A DNA stretch of 64,000 nucleotides from Rhodococcus sp. OK302. Lineage in GTDB: Bacteria; Actinomycetota; Actinomycetes; Mycobacteriales; Mycobacteriaceae. The stretch covers positions 1,289,001 to 1,353,000 of the forward strand of contig NZ_NPJZ01000001.1 of NCBI RefSeq assembly GCF_002245895.1. Direction: 5' to 3'. Below, piece after piece: positions 54,673-63,540 of the stretch (position 1 is its first letter; every line of letters starts with the position of its first letter). The notes below the pieces were generated by a model. That model was not told the DNA's origin. It saw only the letters and a list, made by a program, of their open reading frames with translations, and ran no database searches. Position numbers and translations under genes: made by a program.

Positions 54673-56156
54673 TTACGTTGCACCGCCTTAGAAAATAGAT
54701 CCAATAAACGGGAATTCGGGTCGTAGTGTTCCTTGAGATGGGTGTATCGGTCGCCGCCGTAGTACTGGGCTTCGAAATCTTCTCTCGAGTAGTACGAGTC
54801 GGAGTACAGCGACTTGTGTCCGTCGAAGTCGCTGACCTTTTCTTCGATCAGTCGGTTGGCGGCGCCTTCGCGCTCGCCCGGAATGATGGGTACCGAGGAC
54901 CAGAAGCCGATGTTGACGTAGGTGCGCTTGGGTTCCAACGGATAGAGGGGCCAAGGTCGAGAAGCCGAGGCCGCGGCCGGGCTGGGTTCACGAAGGCGTA
55001 ACGGACACAACCACAATGGTTCGATCGGGATTTCCTGGAGGAACCAGGAAACAAAATCAGCTGTTCGTTCGATCGGGACCTCGACGTCTTGGACGACGCG
55101 CTCGCGCGGGGGATTGCCCTTGCGCTTTTCGAGGCGATCGCCGACGTCGTACTTGTGGTCGAGGGCGATCAGCTTCCAGTAGAAGCTACTGCGGAGGTAC
55201 TGCTTGGGCCAGAAGCGCCGGATCTTGGGGTTTTGGGCACCGAAGGCCCTCGAGCACCAGAACCAGTCGGTGTCCCAGCGCCACAGGTAATCCCGGGTCG
55301 TGAGGCGATCGGTCTTGGGATGTATCAGCGATGGGTGCTGGATGGAGCGGTAGAAGATGTTCTCGTTGGTGTAGTCGCTGACCGGGCCGTCGTCGTCGGT
55401 TTGTACACCGAGAATGAGGTAGCTCTCGGTATCGGTAAAGACGACTCCGTCGAGGTAGTCGACTGCGACGCCGTCGTATTCACGGTCCGTGACGATGCGG
55501 TCCATCGTCGTTTCGAGTGCCTTCAGTGAATCGAAACGCAGATGGCGCAGCGCCACATACTTTTTGACCGGCTCCAAGGAAATCTTCAGCCGTGTCGAGT
55601 AGCCGAGAGTGCCGTAGGAGTTGGGGAAACCGAAGAACAGTTCGGCATGTTCACCGTCGGGGGTGGCGGTGATGATGTCGCCGCTTCCGGTGAGGATGTC
55701 GATCTCGAGGACGGACTCGTGCGGCAGTCCGTTTCGGAAGGACGTGGATTCGATTCCCAGGCCGGTGACGGCGCCGCCGAGGGTGATGGTCTTGAGCTGC
55801 GGCACGACAAGCGGCGCAAGCCCGTACGGGAGAGTGGCATCCACCAGATCCTCGTAGGTACACATGCCGGCGACATCCGCTGTCCGTGCCACTGGATCGA
55901 CGGCAATCACGCCGGTGAGGCCGCTGACGTCGAGTCCGGGGGTTGACGTCTTGGCTCGGGTGCGGAAGAGGTTGGACGTCTTCTTTGCGAGTCTGACGGA
56001 CCCGTCGGGAGGGATCGCGTGATACGACGCAAGGAGTCGTTTCACGCCTTCCCGGTGCTGCGCAAAACCTGTTTCGCGCGCGCCACCGGAACCCGGACGC
56101 TGACCTGTCCGGATTCGAGAGATCTTCGGAACTACCCCATTGAAAGAGAGAGTCAC
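54669..56156 (-). CDS. FAD-binding oxidoreductase (Rv3719 type), partner of the methyltransferase
   Basis: 495 residues from GTG 56156; the frame stays open to 56276, so the start is uncertain. It is a FAD_binding_4 (VAO/DHCR24-like) enzyme. The flavin domain includes TSNLFRTRAKTSTPGLDVSGLTGVIAVDPVARTADVAGMCTYEDLVDATLPYGLAPLVVPQLKTITLGGAVTGLGIESTSFRNGLPHESV. Substrate and C-terminal parts follow. Its ATGA overlap with the methyltransferase gene indicates coupled expression. By analogy with BfaA-type reductases it may reduce a methylene fatty acid to a methyl-branched one, although the annotation of this pair as such is inference. Confidence 0.88.
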   Translation of the reverse strand: MTLSFNGVVPKISRIRTGQRPGSGGARETGFAQHREGVKRLLASYHAIPPDGSVRLAKKTSNLFRTRAKTSTPGLDVSGLTGVIAVDPVARTADVAGMCTYEDLVDATLPYGLAPLVVPQLKTITLGGAVTGLGIESTSFRNGLPHESVLEIDILTGSGDIITATPDGEHAELFFGFPNSYGTLGYSTRLKISLEPVKKYVALRHLRFDSLKALETTMDRIVTDREYDGVAVDYLDGVVFTDTESYLILGVQTDDDGPVSDYTNENIFYRSIQHPSLIHPKTDRLTTRDYLWRWDTDWFWCSRAFGAQNPKIRRFWPKQYLRSSFYWKLIALDHKYDVGDRLEKRKGNPPRERVVQDVEVPIERTADFVSWFLQEIPIEPLWLCPLRLREPSPAAASASRPWPLYPLEPKRTYVNIGFWSSVPIIPGEREGAANRLIEEKVSDFDGHKSLYSDSYYSREDFEAQYYGGDRYTHLKEHYDPNSRLLDLFSKAVQRK

Positions 56157-56417
56157 ACCCCCGACGCTATCCCGCGCGTTCGGCGGAGGCCATCGGGAGG
56201 GGTCGAATTGGGTGAATTTGATCGAGTTGTTGCAAACGGGCACAGGTTTCCCATACCCATTGGTGAACCAGCTCACACGATCGGGGCAGATGGTCGAGAT
56301 ACCGGGCCGCAGCAGGCACTATTGAGAGAAGTGTCTGTGCGGAGCGGCAGGTAATCCACTTGTACGTATTCCGCGGTAATCGAGTCGCGGTAGTTGATAA
56401 AGGGAGACGCAGGGTAA

Positions 56418-56852
56418 ATGGGTCAGGTCAGCGCACATAGTTCGATCGTCGTCGCTACGGCACCGGAGAAGGTGCTTGCGGCACTGACGGATTACGAGAC
56501 GGTTCGCCCGCGCATTCTGTCGGAGCAGTACCTCGACTACAAGGTCGTGGAAGGCGGACAGGGCGACGGAACAGTTGTCCAGTGGACGCTCAAGGCAACT
56601 GAGAAGCGTTCACGCAACGTCGAGTCGACCGTCACGGTCGACGGCAACGTCATCACCGAGAAGGACGCCAACTCCAGTTTGGTGACCACGTGGACGGTTG
56701 CTCCCAACGGAGCCGGTACCACGGTGACGACGTTGACGCAGTGGAAGGGCGCGACGGGTATCGGCGGCTTTTTCGAGCGGACGTTTGCACCCAAGGGCTT
56801 GCAGAGCATCCAGAAGAAGGTGCTCGACAACCTCAAGCGTGAACTGGGCTAA
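56418..56852 (+). CDS. SRPBCC family protein (Rv3718c type)
   Basis: 144 residues. A START/Bet v 1-like fold is indicated by QVSAHSSIVVATAPEKVLAALTDYETVRPRILSEQYLDYKVVEGGQGDGTVVQWTL and the C-terminal helix GLQSIQKKVLDNLKRELG. SRPBCC proteins bind hydrophobic ligands in a cavity or act in cyclase/aromatase steps. It matches the position of Rv3718c in M. tuberculosis. It is divergent from the FAD oxidoreductase and overlaps the DUF1023 gene tail to tail by four bases. The ligand is unknown. Confidence 0.88.
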   Translation: MGQVSAHSSIVVATAPEKVLAALTDYETVRPRILSEQYLDYKVVEGGQGDGTVVQWTLKATEKRSRNVESTVTVDGNVITEKDANSSLVTTWTVAPNGAGTTVTTLTQWKGATGIGGFFERTFAPKGLQSIQKKVLDNLKRELG

Positions 56853-58327
56853 GTAGTCCCGCTGATGATCCGGCCCAGAGTATTCAGGGCCGGATTTTCT
56901 GCATTCCAGTACTCGCCGTGGACGGCCAACCCTGGTGAACCGGGCGCGCTCTCGAAGACCTGAGCGCCGAATGCCGGGTCGGATGGATCGAATCCGTGTG
57001 TTCCGAGGACCTTCGGTACCAGTTGTACCGGATCCCAGAATGCTGTTGTCGCATAGACATGTTCACCCATGTCTGCAGCGGACGTCGAGTCGAGTCTCAA
57101 GTCACTGACGCGGTCCGCGTCGACGCCGGGGCTGGCGACGAAGACAAGATCGTCGACATCGAGTGAGGCGCCGCCGGTAGTGGCGGCGCCGATGACGGTA
57201 CTGCCGTAGGAATGTCCGATCATCACGTTGTGGGAGGCCGGGCCGTCGTGTGAAGCGCGTAGTCCGTCCTGAAACTTGTCGAGTGCGGGTGCGGCGCCGT
57301 CGGCAAAGCTGTCGAAGCCTGCATCGGGAAGGCTTGGGGGAGCGTCATATCCGGACCAGAGTATGACCGAATTGGCAGACCCGGGCGAGGCTGCTCGCGC
57401 GGAGTTGAACATGGCGGTGGTCCGCGCAAGGTCTCCGTCGATTCCGCCGAGGCTGGTTCCGGTTCCGGGAACGAGAGTCGCGACATTGTCTGCGGTATCC
57501 GGGTTTCCGAGAGCAATCACGGCGTGCCCGTCGGTGCTGATGGACAGTAGAAACATGTCGGGCCGAAGTTCCGATGCGACGGCGGCATACGTGCGATCCG
57601 GGGATGTGCTCAATGAGTCCAGGTAGCGGCGGTTGTAGTAGTCGCGGTCCAGGGCGGGGAGTCCGTCACGGTTCCCGATTGTCGGATAGCGCGTCGCCAG
57701 GGAATCTTTTTCGCTGGGGGAGAGGGTATTCCAATAGGTGCTCAGTTCAGTGGGGTTGTCCGGCAATATGATCGGGCCACTGACCAAGGCGGACGGTGCC
57801 TCGAGCAGTTCGGAGAGTTGACGAAATGCGATCGCCAAGGCCGCATCGGAGTCGAGTTCGACGCGTTCCACGGTGTCGAGTGCTGCCGATAGGTTCCGGC
57901 CGAAAGTTACTGCCGTCTCTGCGTATTGGTTGTTCTGCAGAATATCTGCCACATTGATCGGCGAGAGTGGGGCGGGTGGGAAGACCTCGCCGATGTCGGT
58001 GACAGTCATCCCCGAGAATGTGGCCTCGTTGGCGATTGTTCTGGCCTCGCGGTATGCGTGTCCGAGCGTATTTGCTGCTCCGGCATGGAGATCCGCGATC
58101 GATCGCACGGCAATGGATATGCGGCTGGACGCACGGAGAGTGGTGGACAGGTGGGCGCCGGCAGCAGTTGCGGCTACACCTTTCCACGTAGCGAATTGGG
58201 CATCAGCCCGCTGTCGGCTCTCGTCGAGAATGTCTTCAACCCGCCGATCCGCCTCGATCAGTTGCGAACTCACCGTTCGCAGTGGTTCCGGCGACCACGC
58301 GCGAACTTCGGAGATGGTGGGACGCAT
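56849..58327 (-). CDS. Alpha/beta hydrolase (DUF1023) with N-terminal WXG-like helical domain
   Basis: 492 residues. Residues 1-115 are helical and contain W-K-G in DAQFATWKGVAATAAGAHL, a WXG100/ESX-like layout. The C-terminal DUF1023 hydrolase follows, with the nucleophile Ser in NVMIGHSYGSTVIGAA. The start ATG 58327 overlaps the stop of the upstream small gene by one base (TAATG). WXG-type N-terminal domain, translational coupling and the small EspC-like partner suggest a type VII (ESX) substrate pair. No signal peptide is present. The substrate of the hydrolase is unknown. Confidence 0.85.
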   Translation of the reverse strand: MRPTISEVRAWSPEPLRTVSSQLIEADRRVEDILDESRQRADAQFATWKGVAATAAGAHLSTTLRASSRISIAVRSIADLHAGAANTLGHAYREARTIANEATFSGMTVTDIGEVFPPAPLSPINVADILQNNQYAETAVTFGRNLSAALDTVERVELDSDAALAIAFRQLSELLEAPSALVSGPIILPDNPTELSTYWNTLSPSEKDSLATRYPTIGNRDGLPALDRDYYNRRYLDSLSTSPDRTYAAVASELRPDMFLLSISTDGHAVIALGNPDTADNVATLVPGTGTSLGGIDGDLARTTAMFNSARAASPGSANSVILWSGYDAPPSLPDAGFDSFADGAAPALDKFQDGLRASHDGPASHNVMIGHSYGSTVIGAATTGGASLDVDDLVFVASPGVDADRVSDLRLDSTSAADMGEHVYATTAFWDPVQLVPKVLGTHGFDPSDPAFGAQVFESAPGSPGLAVHGEYWNAENPALNTLGRIISGTT

Positions 58328-58557
58328 TAGAACTGAATTCTGTGCAAGGCGTCTGTGAAGTCACGCTCCGCGGCCTCGAGCAGTCGGGAAGTGGCGGCAA
58401 CACCGGACGCAAACCCGCTGATCCGTCCGGACAGAAACCGGTAGGCATCGGCAACCTCGTCGAGGGTATCGACGGTGATGATCGCGTCGGACTGGCTGTA
58501 TAGATCGGCCGAAAACTGTTGTAGTGCTTCGAGATCTGCTTGAAGGATCGGGGCCAT
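58327..58557 (-). CDS. Small EspC-like / WXG-type partner protein
   Basis: 76 residues, helical throughout (ILQADLEALQQFSADLYSQSDAIITVDTLDEVADAYRFLSGRISGFASGVAATSRLLEAAERDFTDALHRIQF). The length, helix pattern and position directly before a WXG-DUF1023 gene match EspC-like (DUF2580) excreted ESX proteins. No classical WXG motif is present. Probably it forms a heterodimer with the N-terminal domain of the next protein for export or protection. The assignment rests on pattern and context. Confidence 0.65.
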   Translation of the reverse strand: MAPILQADLEALQQFSADLYSQSDAIITVDTLDEVADAYRFLSGRISGFASGVAATSRLLEAAERDFTDALHRIQF

Positions 58558-58641
58558 GTCAGAACGGTATCGGGCCGCACCCGATGTAACCGGACTGAAT
58601 TCGAGCCTGTGGATAACCGTGAGTTATCCACAGGTCGCGCA

Positions 58642-59502
58642 CTACGGGGTTGTGAGAAAAGCCTGCACACCGTTCGATACTGCCGACGCGTATTCGGCCT
58701 GTCCGGCGGGGCTACTCATGCGGGCTGCCTCGTCGGCGTTGCGCATGTTTCCGAGCTCCACGAGGATGGACGGCCGCTCCGAGAGATTGAGTCCGGTGAG
58801 ATCGGCGCGCGGTGCCAGGCCGTCTTCACCGATATAGGTGGATGGCGTGAGGCCGGCATCGGTGAGGGAGTCGCGCATGGTCTCCGCGAATGCCACCGCA
58901 GGCCCGGCTTGGACGGGGTTGAGCGGCGGGGCGGAATAGCAGACGTGGAAGCCTTCGGCACTCGCCGTGGCTCCGTCGGCGTGGATGCTGACCACGACGT
59001 CGGCATCGGACGCGTTGGCCGAGTTGGCCCGGGCGTCGACGCATGGTCCGACGCTCGAATCATCGGGTCGGCTCAGGAGGACTGTGGCACCTTCGGCTTC
59101 GAGTTCGTTCTTCACCAGGCTCGCGACTTCCCAGTTGAAGGTGTGCTCGGGGAACCCTGCATCGGTGTTGGTGCCGGTGGTTTGGCAGTTCTTGCTTCCG
59201 CCGCGCCCGGTGGGTACCTGGGTGTTGATGGATGCGTCGTTCGAGCCACTGTGTCCGGGGTCGAGGAAGACGACCTTGCCGACAAGAGTCTCGGGAACGG
59301 TGTTGGCTGCGGGAACGGTAGTGGTCTCGGGAAGGCTGACGGCGACAGCAGCGGCCGCAGTGCTGACCGGGCCTGCCTCGGCGGTCTCGGTGGGGATCGT
59401 GCAGCCCGCGGTGGCGAGTGCGGCAGCGAGGCCGATCGAGAGGGCAGCGCAACGCAATATCGTTGACGAGAGTTGACGGTGATTTGACTGGTTCCGGCGC
59501 AC
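58642..59502 (-). CDS. N-acetylmuramoyl-L-alanine amidase, lipoprotein (Rv3717 type)
   Basis: 286 residues from GTG 59502. A lipoprotein signal (ILRCAALSIGLAAALATAGC, lipobox LATAGC) is followed by a short linker and an Amidase_3 domain: VFLDPGHSGSNDASINTQV (zinc His), NWEVASLV (zinc Glu), VVVSIHADG (zinc His) and VELGNMRN (catalytic Glu). It cuts the bond between MurNAc and L-Ala in peptidoglycan. M. tuberculosis Rv3717 is the apparent orthologue. The following small gene and hydrolase on the minus strand are insertions relative to that order. Confidence 0.93.
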   Translation of the reverse strand: MRRNQSNHRQLSSTILRCAALSIGLAAALATAGCTIPTETAEAGPVSTAAAAVAVSLPETTTVPAANTVPETLVGKVVFLDPGHSGSNDASINTQVPTGRGGSKNCQTTGTNTDAGFPEHTFNWEVASLVKNELEAEGATVLLSRPDDSSVGPCVDARANSANASDADVVVSIHADGATASAEGFHVCYSAPPLNPVQAGPAVAFAETMRDSLTDAGLTPSTYIGEDGLAPRADLTGLNLSERPSILVELGNMRNADEAARMSSPAGQAEYASAVSNGVQAFLTTP

Positions 59503-59563
59503 CCGCTCACGGTAGCGCGCACCGACTACCCTGGTGTGGATAACTCTGTAGAAAGGACCGCTA

Positions 59564-59902
59564 GTGCAACCAGGTGAAATGCCAGATATGTCCGCATTGT
59601 TGGCTCAGGCTCAGCAGATGCAGCAGCAGTTGATGGCTGCGCAGCAGGAAATGGCACAGGCGGAGGTCACCGGCCAGGCCGGTGGCGGACTCGTCATTGC
59701 CACAGTCAAGGGCACCGGTGAGGTGGTCGGTCTGCAGATCGATCCCAAGGTCGTGGACCCTGACGACGTCGAAACTCTTCAGGATCTTGTGATCGGTGCC
59801 ATCGAAGACGCGTCGCGCAAGGCTCAGGAAGTGGCAGCGGAGAAGCTCGGCCCCTTGGCCGGCGGACTCGGCGGAGGCCTCCCCGGCCTCCCCGGTTTCT
59901 AG
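59564..59902 (+). CDS. YbaB/EbfC family nucleoid-associated protein
   Basis: 112 residues from GTG 59564 with AAAGGA eight bases upstream. Family signature: [82 protein letters not shown]. It binds DNA as a dimer and, encoded next to dnaX/recR in many bacteria, affects nucleoid structure and repair. It is 12 bp before recR. Confidence 0.95.
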   Translation: MQPGEMPDMSALLAQAQQMQQQLMAAQQEMAQAEVTGQAGGGLVIATVKGTGEVVGLQIDPKVVDPDDVETLQDLVIGAIEDASRKAQEVAAEKLGPLAGGLGGGLPGLPGF

Positions 59903-59914
59903 AGACGAGACCAC

Positions 59915-60535
59915 GTGTACGAAGGTCCGGTTCAGGATCTGATCGACGAACTCGGGAAACTTCCCGGGGTCGGGCCCAAGAGTGCTCAGCGCATCGCTTT
60001 TCATCTTCTCTCGGTCGAGCCGACTGCGATCGACCGTTTGACGAACGCCCTGGCGCGCATCCGCGACGGAGTCCAGTTCTGCACGGTGTGCGGAACTGTC
60101 TCCGATCAGGAGAAGTGCAGAATTTGTGCTGATTCTCGTCGGGACCGAACGATCATCTGCGTCGTCGAGGAACCCAAAGACGTTCAGGCTGTGGAGCGTA
60201 CGAGGGAATTCAAGGGGCGCTACCACGTTCTCGGTGGCGCACTCAATCCGTTGTCCGGCATCGGACCCGATCAGCTTCGCATACGGGAGTTGTTGGCTCG
60301 CATCGCAAATCAGGAGGACGGTGTCGACGTGGCCGAGGTGATCATTGCCACCGACCCCAACACCGAGGGTGAGGCGACGGCAACGTACCTTGTCCGCATG
60401 ATGCGAGATATTCCGGGCTTGACGGTGTCGCGCTTGGCTTCCGGGCTTCCCATGGGCGGCGATCTCGAGTTCGCGGACGAGTTGACGTTGGGCAGGGCAC
60501 TGTCCGGGCGCCGTGAATTGTCCAGGAACGCCTGA
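59915..60535 (+). CDS. recR: Recombination mediator RecR
   Basis: 206 residues from GTG 59915. Helix-hairpin-helix near the N-terminus ([18 protein letters not shown]), four-Cys zinc finger [17 protein letters not shown], Toprim domain starting [17 protein letters not shown] with the Asp/Glu residues, and a C-terminal Walker-like segment. RecR with RecO loads RecA on gapped DNA coated by SSB. Its stop codon overlaps the start of the next TetR gene (TGATG). Confidence 0.97.
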   Translation: MYEGPVQDLIDELGKLPGVGPKSAQRIAFHLLSVEPTAIDRLTNALARIRDGVQFCTVCGTVSDQEKCRICADSRRDRTIICVVEEPKDVQAVERTREFKGRYHVLGGALNPLSGIGPDQLRIRELLARIANQEDGVDVAEVIIATDPNTEGEATATYLVRMMRDIPGLTVSRLASGLPMGGDLEFADELTLGRALSGRRELSRNA

Positions 60536-61095
60536 TGAGTGGTGCGCACACTGGGCGTCGTAGCTCGGAAGAGACGCGGGCCCAGATCGTCACGTCCGCC
60601 GGCAAGGCATTTGCCACGCGTCCGTACCGCGAGATCACGCTCAAGGACATTGCCGAGGACGCCGGCGTCAGCGCGCCGCTGATTATCAAGTACTTCGGCT
60701 CGAAAGAGCAGTTGTACGACGAGTTGGTCGACTTCCGGGCTGCGGCAATCACGGCCTTCGACGCGCCCGACGAGGCACTTGGCGAGCGGTTGGTGTCGCT
60801 GTTCACCAAGCCGCTCGAATCGTACAAGCCACTGTCCATGAGCTTGCTGTTCATGAGCGGCGTCAGCGAGGAGAGCAACCGCAAGCTGCGCGAGAACTAT
60901 TCGACGCAGATGATCGACACCTTGGCGGCGCGGTTGTCGGGCCCGAATGTGCGGCTCCGTGCCGAGTTGGCGATGTCGATGGTGGCGGGGGTGGCCATCA
61001 TGCGTCGGCGGATGCTGGCGGGTCATGCGACGGGCACTCAGGACGAGGTTGTGGCGATGTATGCGCCGCTCGTGCAACAACTTCTCGATGGGTGA
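60535..61095 (+). CDS. TetR family regulator, coupled to recR
   Basis: 186 residues from ATG 60535, overlapping the recR stop by one base, so it is translated with ybaB-recR. The helix-turn-helix is TRAQIVTSAGKAFATRPYREITLKDIAEDAGVSAPLIIKYFGSKEQLY. The helical ligand domain resembles TetR_C regulators of multidrug efflux. The MFS exporter gene follows, with a 43-bp palindrome (61116-61158) between them that is the obvious operator. A local repressor-exporter pair inside a repair operon is unusual. Confidence 0.92.
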   Translation: MSGAHTGRRSSEETRAQIVTSAGKAFATRPYREITLKDIAEDAGVSAPLIIKYFGSKEQLYDELVDFRAAAITAFDAPDEALGERLVSLFTKPLESYKPLSMSLLFMSGVSEESNRKLRENYSTQMIDTLAARLSGPNVRLRAELAMSMVAGVAIMRRRMLAGHATGTQDEVVAMYAPLVQQLLDG

Positions 61096-61115
61096 TCGTC
61101 GCCACACTACTTGCT

Positions 61116-61158
61116 GGTAAATGTCCGTTCACCTACATTAGGTGAACGGATATTTACC
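61116..61158. promoter_or_regulatory. Large palindrome, candidate TetR operator of the MFS exporter
   Basis: Left arm 61116-61135 (GGTAAATGTCCGTTCACCTA) and right arm 61139-61158 are complementary at 19 of 20 positions, around a CAT spacer. It lies 20 bp after the TetR stop and covers the GTG at 61142. TetR binding would block both transcription and translation of the exporter. Confidence 0.8.
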
Positions 61159-62629
61159 TTCTGAGGCAGGCGGTGAGGGTTTGACGACGCTCGACCGTGC
61201 GCCAGTTCCATCGACTGTCTCAGCCCGCTCACGTTTTCTTTTTCCGATTGTTGTCGCAGCGGCCGTTTTTCAAGCCGTGCTGCAGACGGTCATCGTCCCG
61301 CTGCTTCCCGAACTTCCGCACTTCACCGGTGCCAGTCGCACGGCAGTGTCCTGGCTTGTCACCGTCACTCTGTTGGTCGGTGCCGTTGTCACGCCCATTT
61401 TCGGGCGTCTGGCCGACATGTTCGGCAAGAAGAAAATGCTGTTGGTCGCGTTCTCCTTGATGACGCTGGGTTCGATGTTGTGCGCGATCTCCTCGGATAT
61501 TGCGGTTTTGATCTTTGCGCGAGCACTTCAGGGCGCCGGATCTGCAGTGATCCCCATCGGAATTTCGCTCCTGCGCGACGAACTTCCGCGCAACAAGGTC
61601 AACGGTGCTGTCGCCATGATGAGTTCAACGCTGGGAGTCGGTACAGCGCTGGGCATTCCGTTCTCCGCGATGATCGCTCAGTATTCGAACTGGCACGTGC
61701 TGTTCTGGATAACCACGGGGATCGGATTGTCGGTGACACTCGCCGCAGTGGTGTTCATTCGCGAGTCGGAAGCCAATCCGTCGGGCAGATTCGACGGCGT
61801 TGGCGCCGTGGGACTGAGTGCGGCGCTCATCCTGTTGCTGGTACCCATCACTCAGGGCAGTAGCTGGGGGTGGGCCAGCGGTTCGGTGATCTCGATGCTG
61901 TCCACGTCGCTGGTTCTCTTTACACTCTGGGTATTTCAGCAGCGACGCAACGTCAACCCCCTTGTCGATGTCCGGGCGTTGGTGAAGCGTGCCGTGCTGA
62001 TCCCGCATATCGCGGCGTTGCTCGTCGGCTTCGCCTTCTTTGGAAACACCTTGATCACAACACAATTGCTGCAGGGTGCGAAAGGGCCGGGCGCAGGCTA
62101 CGGACTGACCATCATCTCCGCCGCGCTCTGTCAGATTCCCGCCAGTATCGCGATGGTGTTGTTCTCTCCGGTGGCAGTACGGATCACGGACCGCTACGGT
62201 TCCCGGACGGCAATGTTGGCTGGTGCAGTTTTTCTGGCCGGCGGCTACGGCATCCACGCCGTTGCCGGTAAGCCCCTCTGGGGAGTGGTTGCGGCATTGG
62301 GTATTACGGCTGTCGGAACGGCAATCGTCTACAGCACACTGTCGCTGCTCATTCTTGTTGCGGTGCCGCGTCAGCGACTCGCTGCCGCGAACGGCGTCAA
62401 CTCGCTCCTGCGAACGTCCGGAAGCACCCTTTGCAGTGCGACGGTCGCGACGGTTCTGGCTGCTTTTGTCGTCAGCGGCAGTGAGCATTCCACGTCGTGG
62501 ACGGGTTTTGCTGTTGCCTATCTGGTGTGTGCGGGCTGCGCCGTGGTTGTCTTTGCCGTGTCCCTGTTACTTCCGCAGGGCCGAACCCCCAAGGATCTCG
62601 AGTTACCGGAACTCACTCGCGCACGGTGA
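61142..62629 (+). CDS. MFS exporter (DHA2/EmrB-QacA type)
   Basis: 495 residues if the start is GTG 61142, which lies inside the operator palindrome; TTG 61181, with GAGG and AGGCGG upstream, would give a protein 13 residues shorter. Fourteen helices are predicted by eye. FGRLADMFGKKKMLLV is the MFS loop motif and GSAVIPIGISLLRDELPRNKVNGAVAMMSSTLGVGTALGIPFSAMIA is the DHA2 helix-5 motif. It exports drugs or toxic compounds by proton antiport and is probably repressed by the upstream TetR. It ends 17 bases inside the next, convergent TetR gene. Confidence 0.92.
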   Translation: MNGYLPSEAGGEGLTTLDRAPVPSTVSARSRFLFPIVVAAAVFQAVLQTVIVPLLPELPHFTGASRTAVSWLVTVTLLVGAVVTPIFGRLADMFGKKKMLLVAFSLMTLGSMLCAISSDIAVLIFARALQGAGSAVIPIGISLLRDELPRNKVNGAVAMMSSTLGVGTALGIPFSAMIAQYSNWHVLFWITTGIGLSVTLAAVVFIRESEANPSGRFDGVGAVGLSAALILLLVPITQGSSWGWASGSVISMLSTSLVLFTLWVFQQRRNVNPLVDVRALVKRAVLIPHIAALLVGFAFFGNTLITTQLLQGAKGPGAGYGLTIISAALCQIPASIAMVLFSPVAVRITDRYGSRTAMLAGAVFLAGGYGIHAVAGKPLWGVVAALGITAVGTAIVYSTLSLLILVAVPRQRLAAANGVNSLLRTSGSTLCSATVATVLAAFVVSGSEHSTSWTGFAVAYLVCAGCAVVVFAVSLLLPQGRTPKDLELPELTRAR

Positions 62630-63203
62630 TGCGGAATCCGGAGAGGAAGAGCGTGATCATCAGGTCCGCGAATTCCTCGGTTGTGTATCTCTGACGGTCC
62701 GGCCAGTGCGTAGTCGACCACAAGGTGTCTCGCACGGATCGGTAGAAGATCTCGGGAGCGACGTCCTTGCGGAAGATGCCTTGATCGACGCCGGCCGCGA
62801 TGGCTTTCAGCCAGTGCTCGCGAACTTGCCGTGACGGGATGTCGACGGACTGCAGCAGATCGTTGTCGCGAAGATAGGCGCGATCGTTCTGATAGATGGC
62901 TGTCGGGAAGGGGTGGAGTTCGATGACGAGCAGCGTTTCCCGGATCAGGCCTCGTAGGACATCTTCGGGACCTTCGGCAGTCTTCGCCACCTGGTCGAAG
63001 CGCTCTTGGATGTCGGTCATGAATCCGCGAAGTAGCTCCGCGACAATCGCGTTCTTGGATTTGAAGTAGTGGTAGAGGCTGCCGGAGAAGACGCCGGCAG
63101 CCTCTCCGATGTCGCGAACAGTTGTGGACGCGACGCCTTTCTGTGCGAACAATTCCGCTGAGCTTTCGAGGATTTTCTCTCGACGATCCGGTGTGGCTGC
63201 CAC
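62613..63203 (-). CDS. TetR family regulator, KstR2-like
   Basis: 196 residues. The DNA-binding segment ELFAQKGVASTTVRDIGEAAGVFSGSLYHYFKSK is close to that of KstR2 (TTVRDIADGAGILSGSLYHHFASK from memory), and the C-terminal RQREHW... WLKAIAAGVDQGIFRKD... FYRSVRDTLWST is of the same family. KstR2 controls cholesterol ring and side-chain genes and senses a CoA thioester. The site 63394-63407 matches the KstR2 motif, so it probably controls the divergent phosphotriesterase-family gene and itself. An acyl-CoA or related ligand is a fair guess. Confidence 0.9.
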   Translation of the reverse strand: MAATPDRREKILESSAELFAQKGVASTTVRDIGEAAGVFSGSLYHYFKSKNAIVAELLRGFMTDIQERFDQVAKTAEGPEDVLRGLIRETLLVIELHPFPTAIYQNDRAYLRDNDLLQSVDIPSRQVREHWLKAIAAGVDQGIFRKDVAPEIFYRSVRDTLWSTTHWPDRQRYTTEEFADLMITLFLSGFRITVRE

Positions 63204-63224
63204 GTGGTCTCCGCTGGTGAAGGT

Positions 63225-63239
63225 CCTGCTCCGAGCAGG
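63225..63239. promoter_or_regulatory. Small palindrome near the TetR start
   Basis: CCTGCTC-C-GAGCAGG is a perfect palindrome with seven-base arms. It lies 22 bases before the TetR start, within its leader on the minus strand, with TTTT at 63242-63245. It may be an attenuator hairpin or secondary operator. Confidence 0.4.
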
Positions 63240-63393
63240 CGTTTTCTTAATTCTCGACGTACCGCAATCCTGCCTGATGGCTCGGGTTCGGAACCGACCA
63301 GGTGTGTCCCGACGTGGAGACCCTTGTCCTTGCTCGCCAATGTGCCGGTGGGATCGCGTATTTCAACTTTCGTGATCCTATGCTACTTTCGAG

Positions 63394-63407
63394 ATCAAGC
63401 GCTTGGT
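63394..63407. promoter_or_regulatory. KstR2-type operator
   Basis: ATCAAGCGCTTGGT matches the KstR2 consensus ANCAAGNNCTTGNT at all fixed positions. It lies between the divergent TetR (63203) and phosphotriesterase (63541) genes. The TetR protein carries a KstR2-like recognition helix, so motif and regulator agree. Confidence 0.7.
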
Positions 63408-63540
63408 CAACTCTTGCCGAGAGGGTGGGCTCAGTTGGATTGTGCTTATCCAGTGGCCGATCGGCCCGCGTAGCGCTTCCTGCGCGAACCGCCACAAATC
63501 CTTGTTCGTCTGCGCGACAGATATCAGTCGAGGAGCTCCT

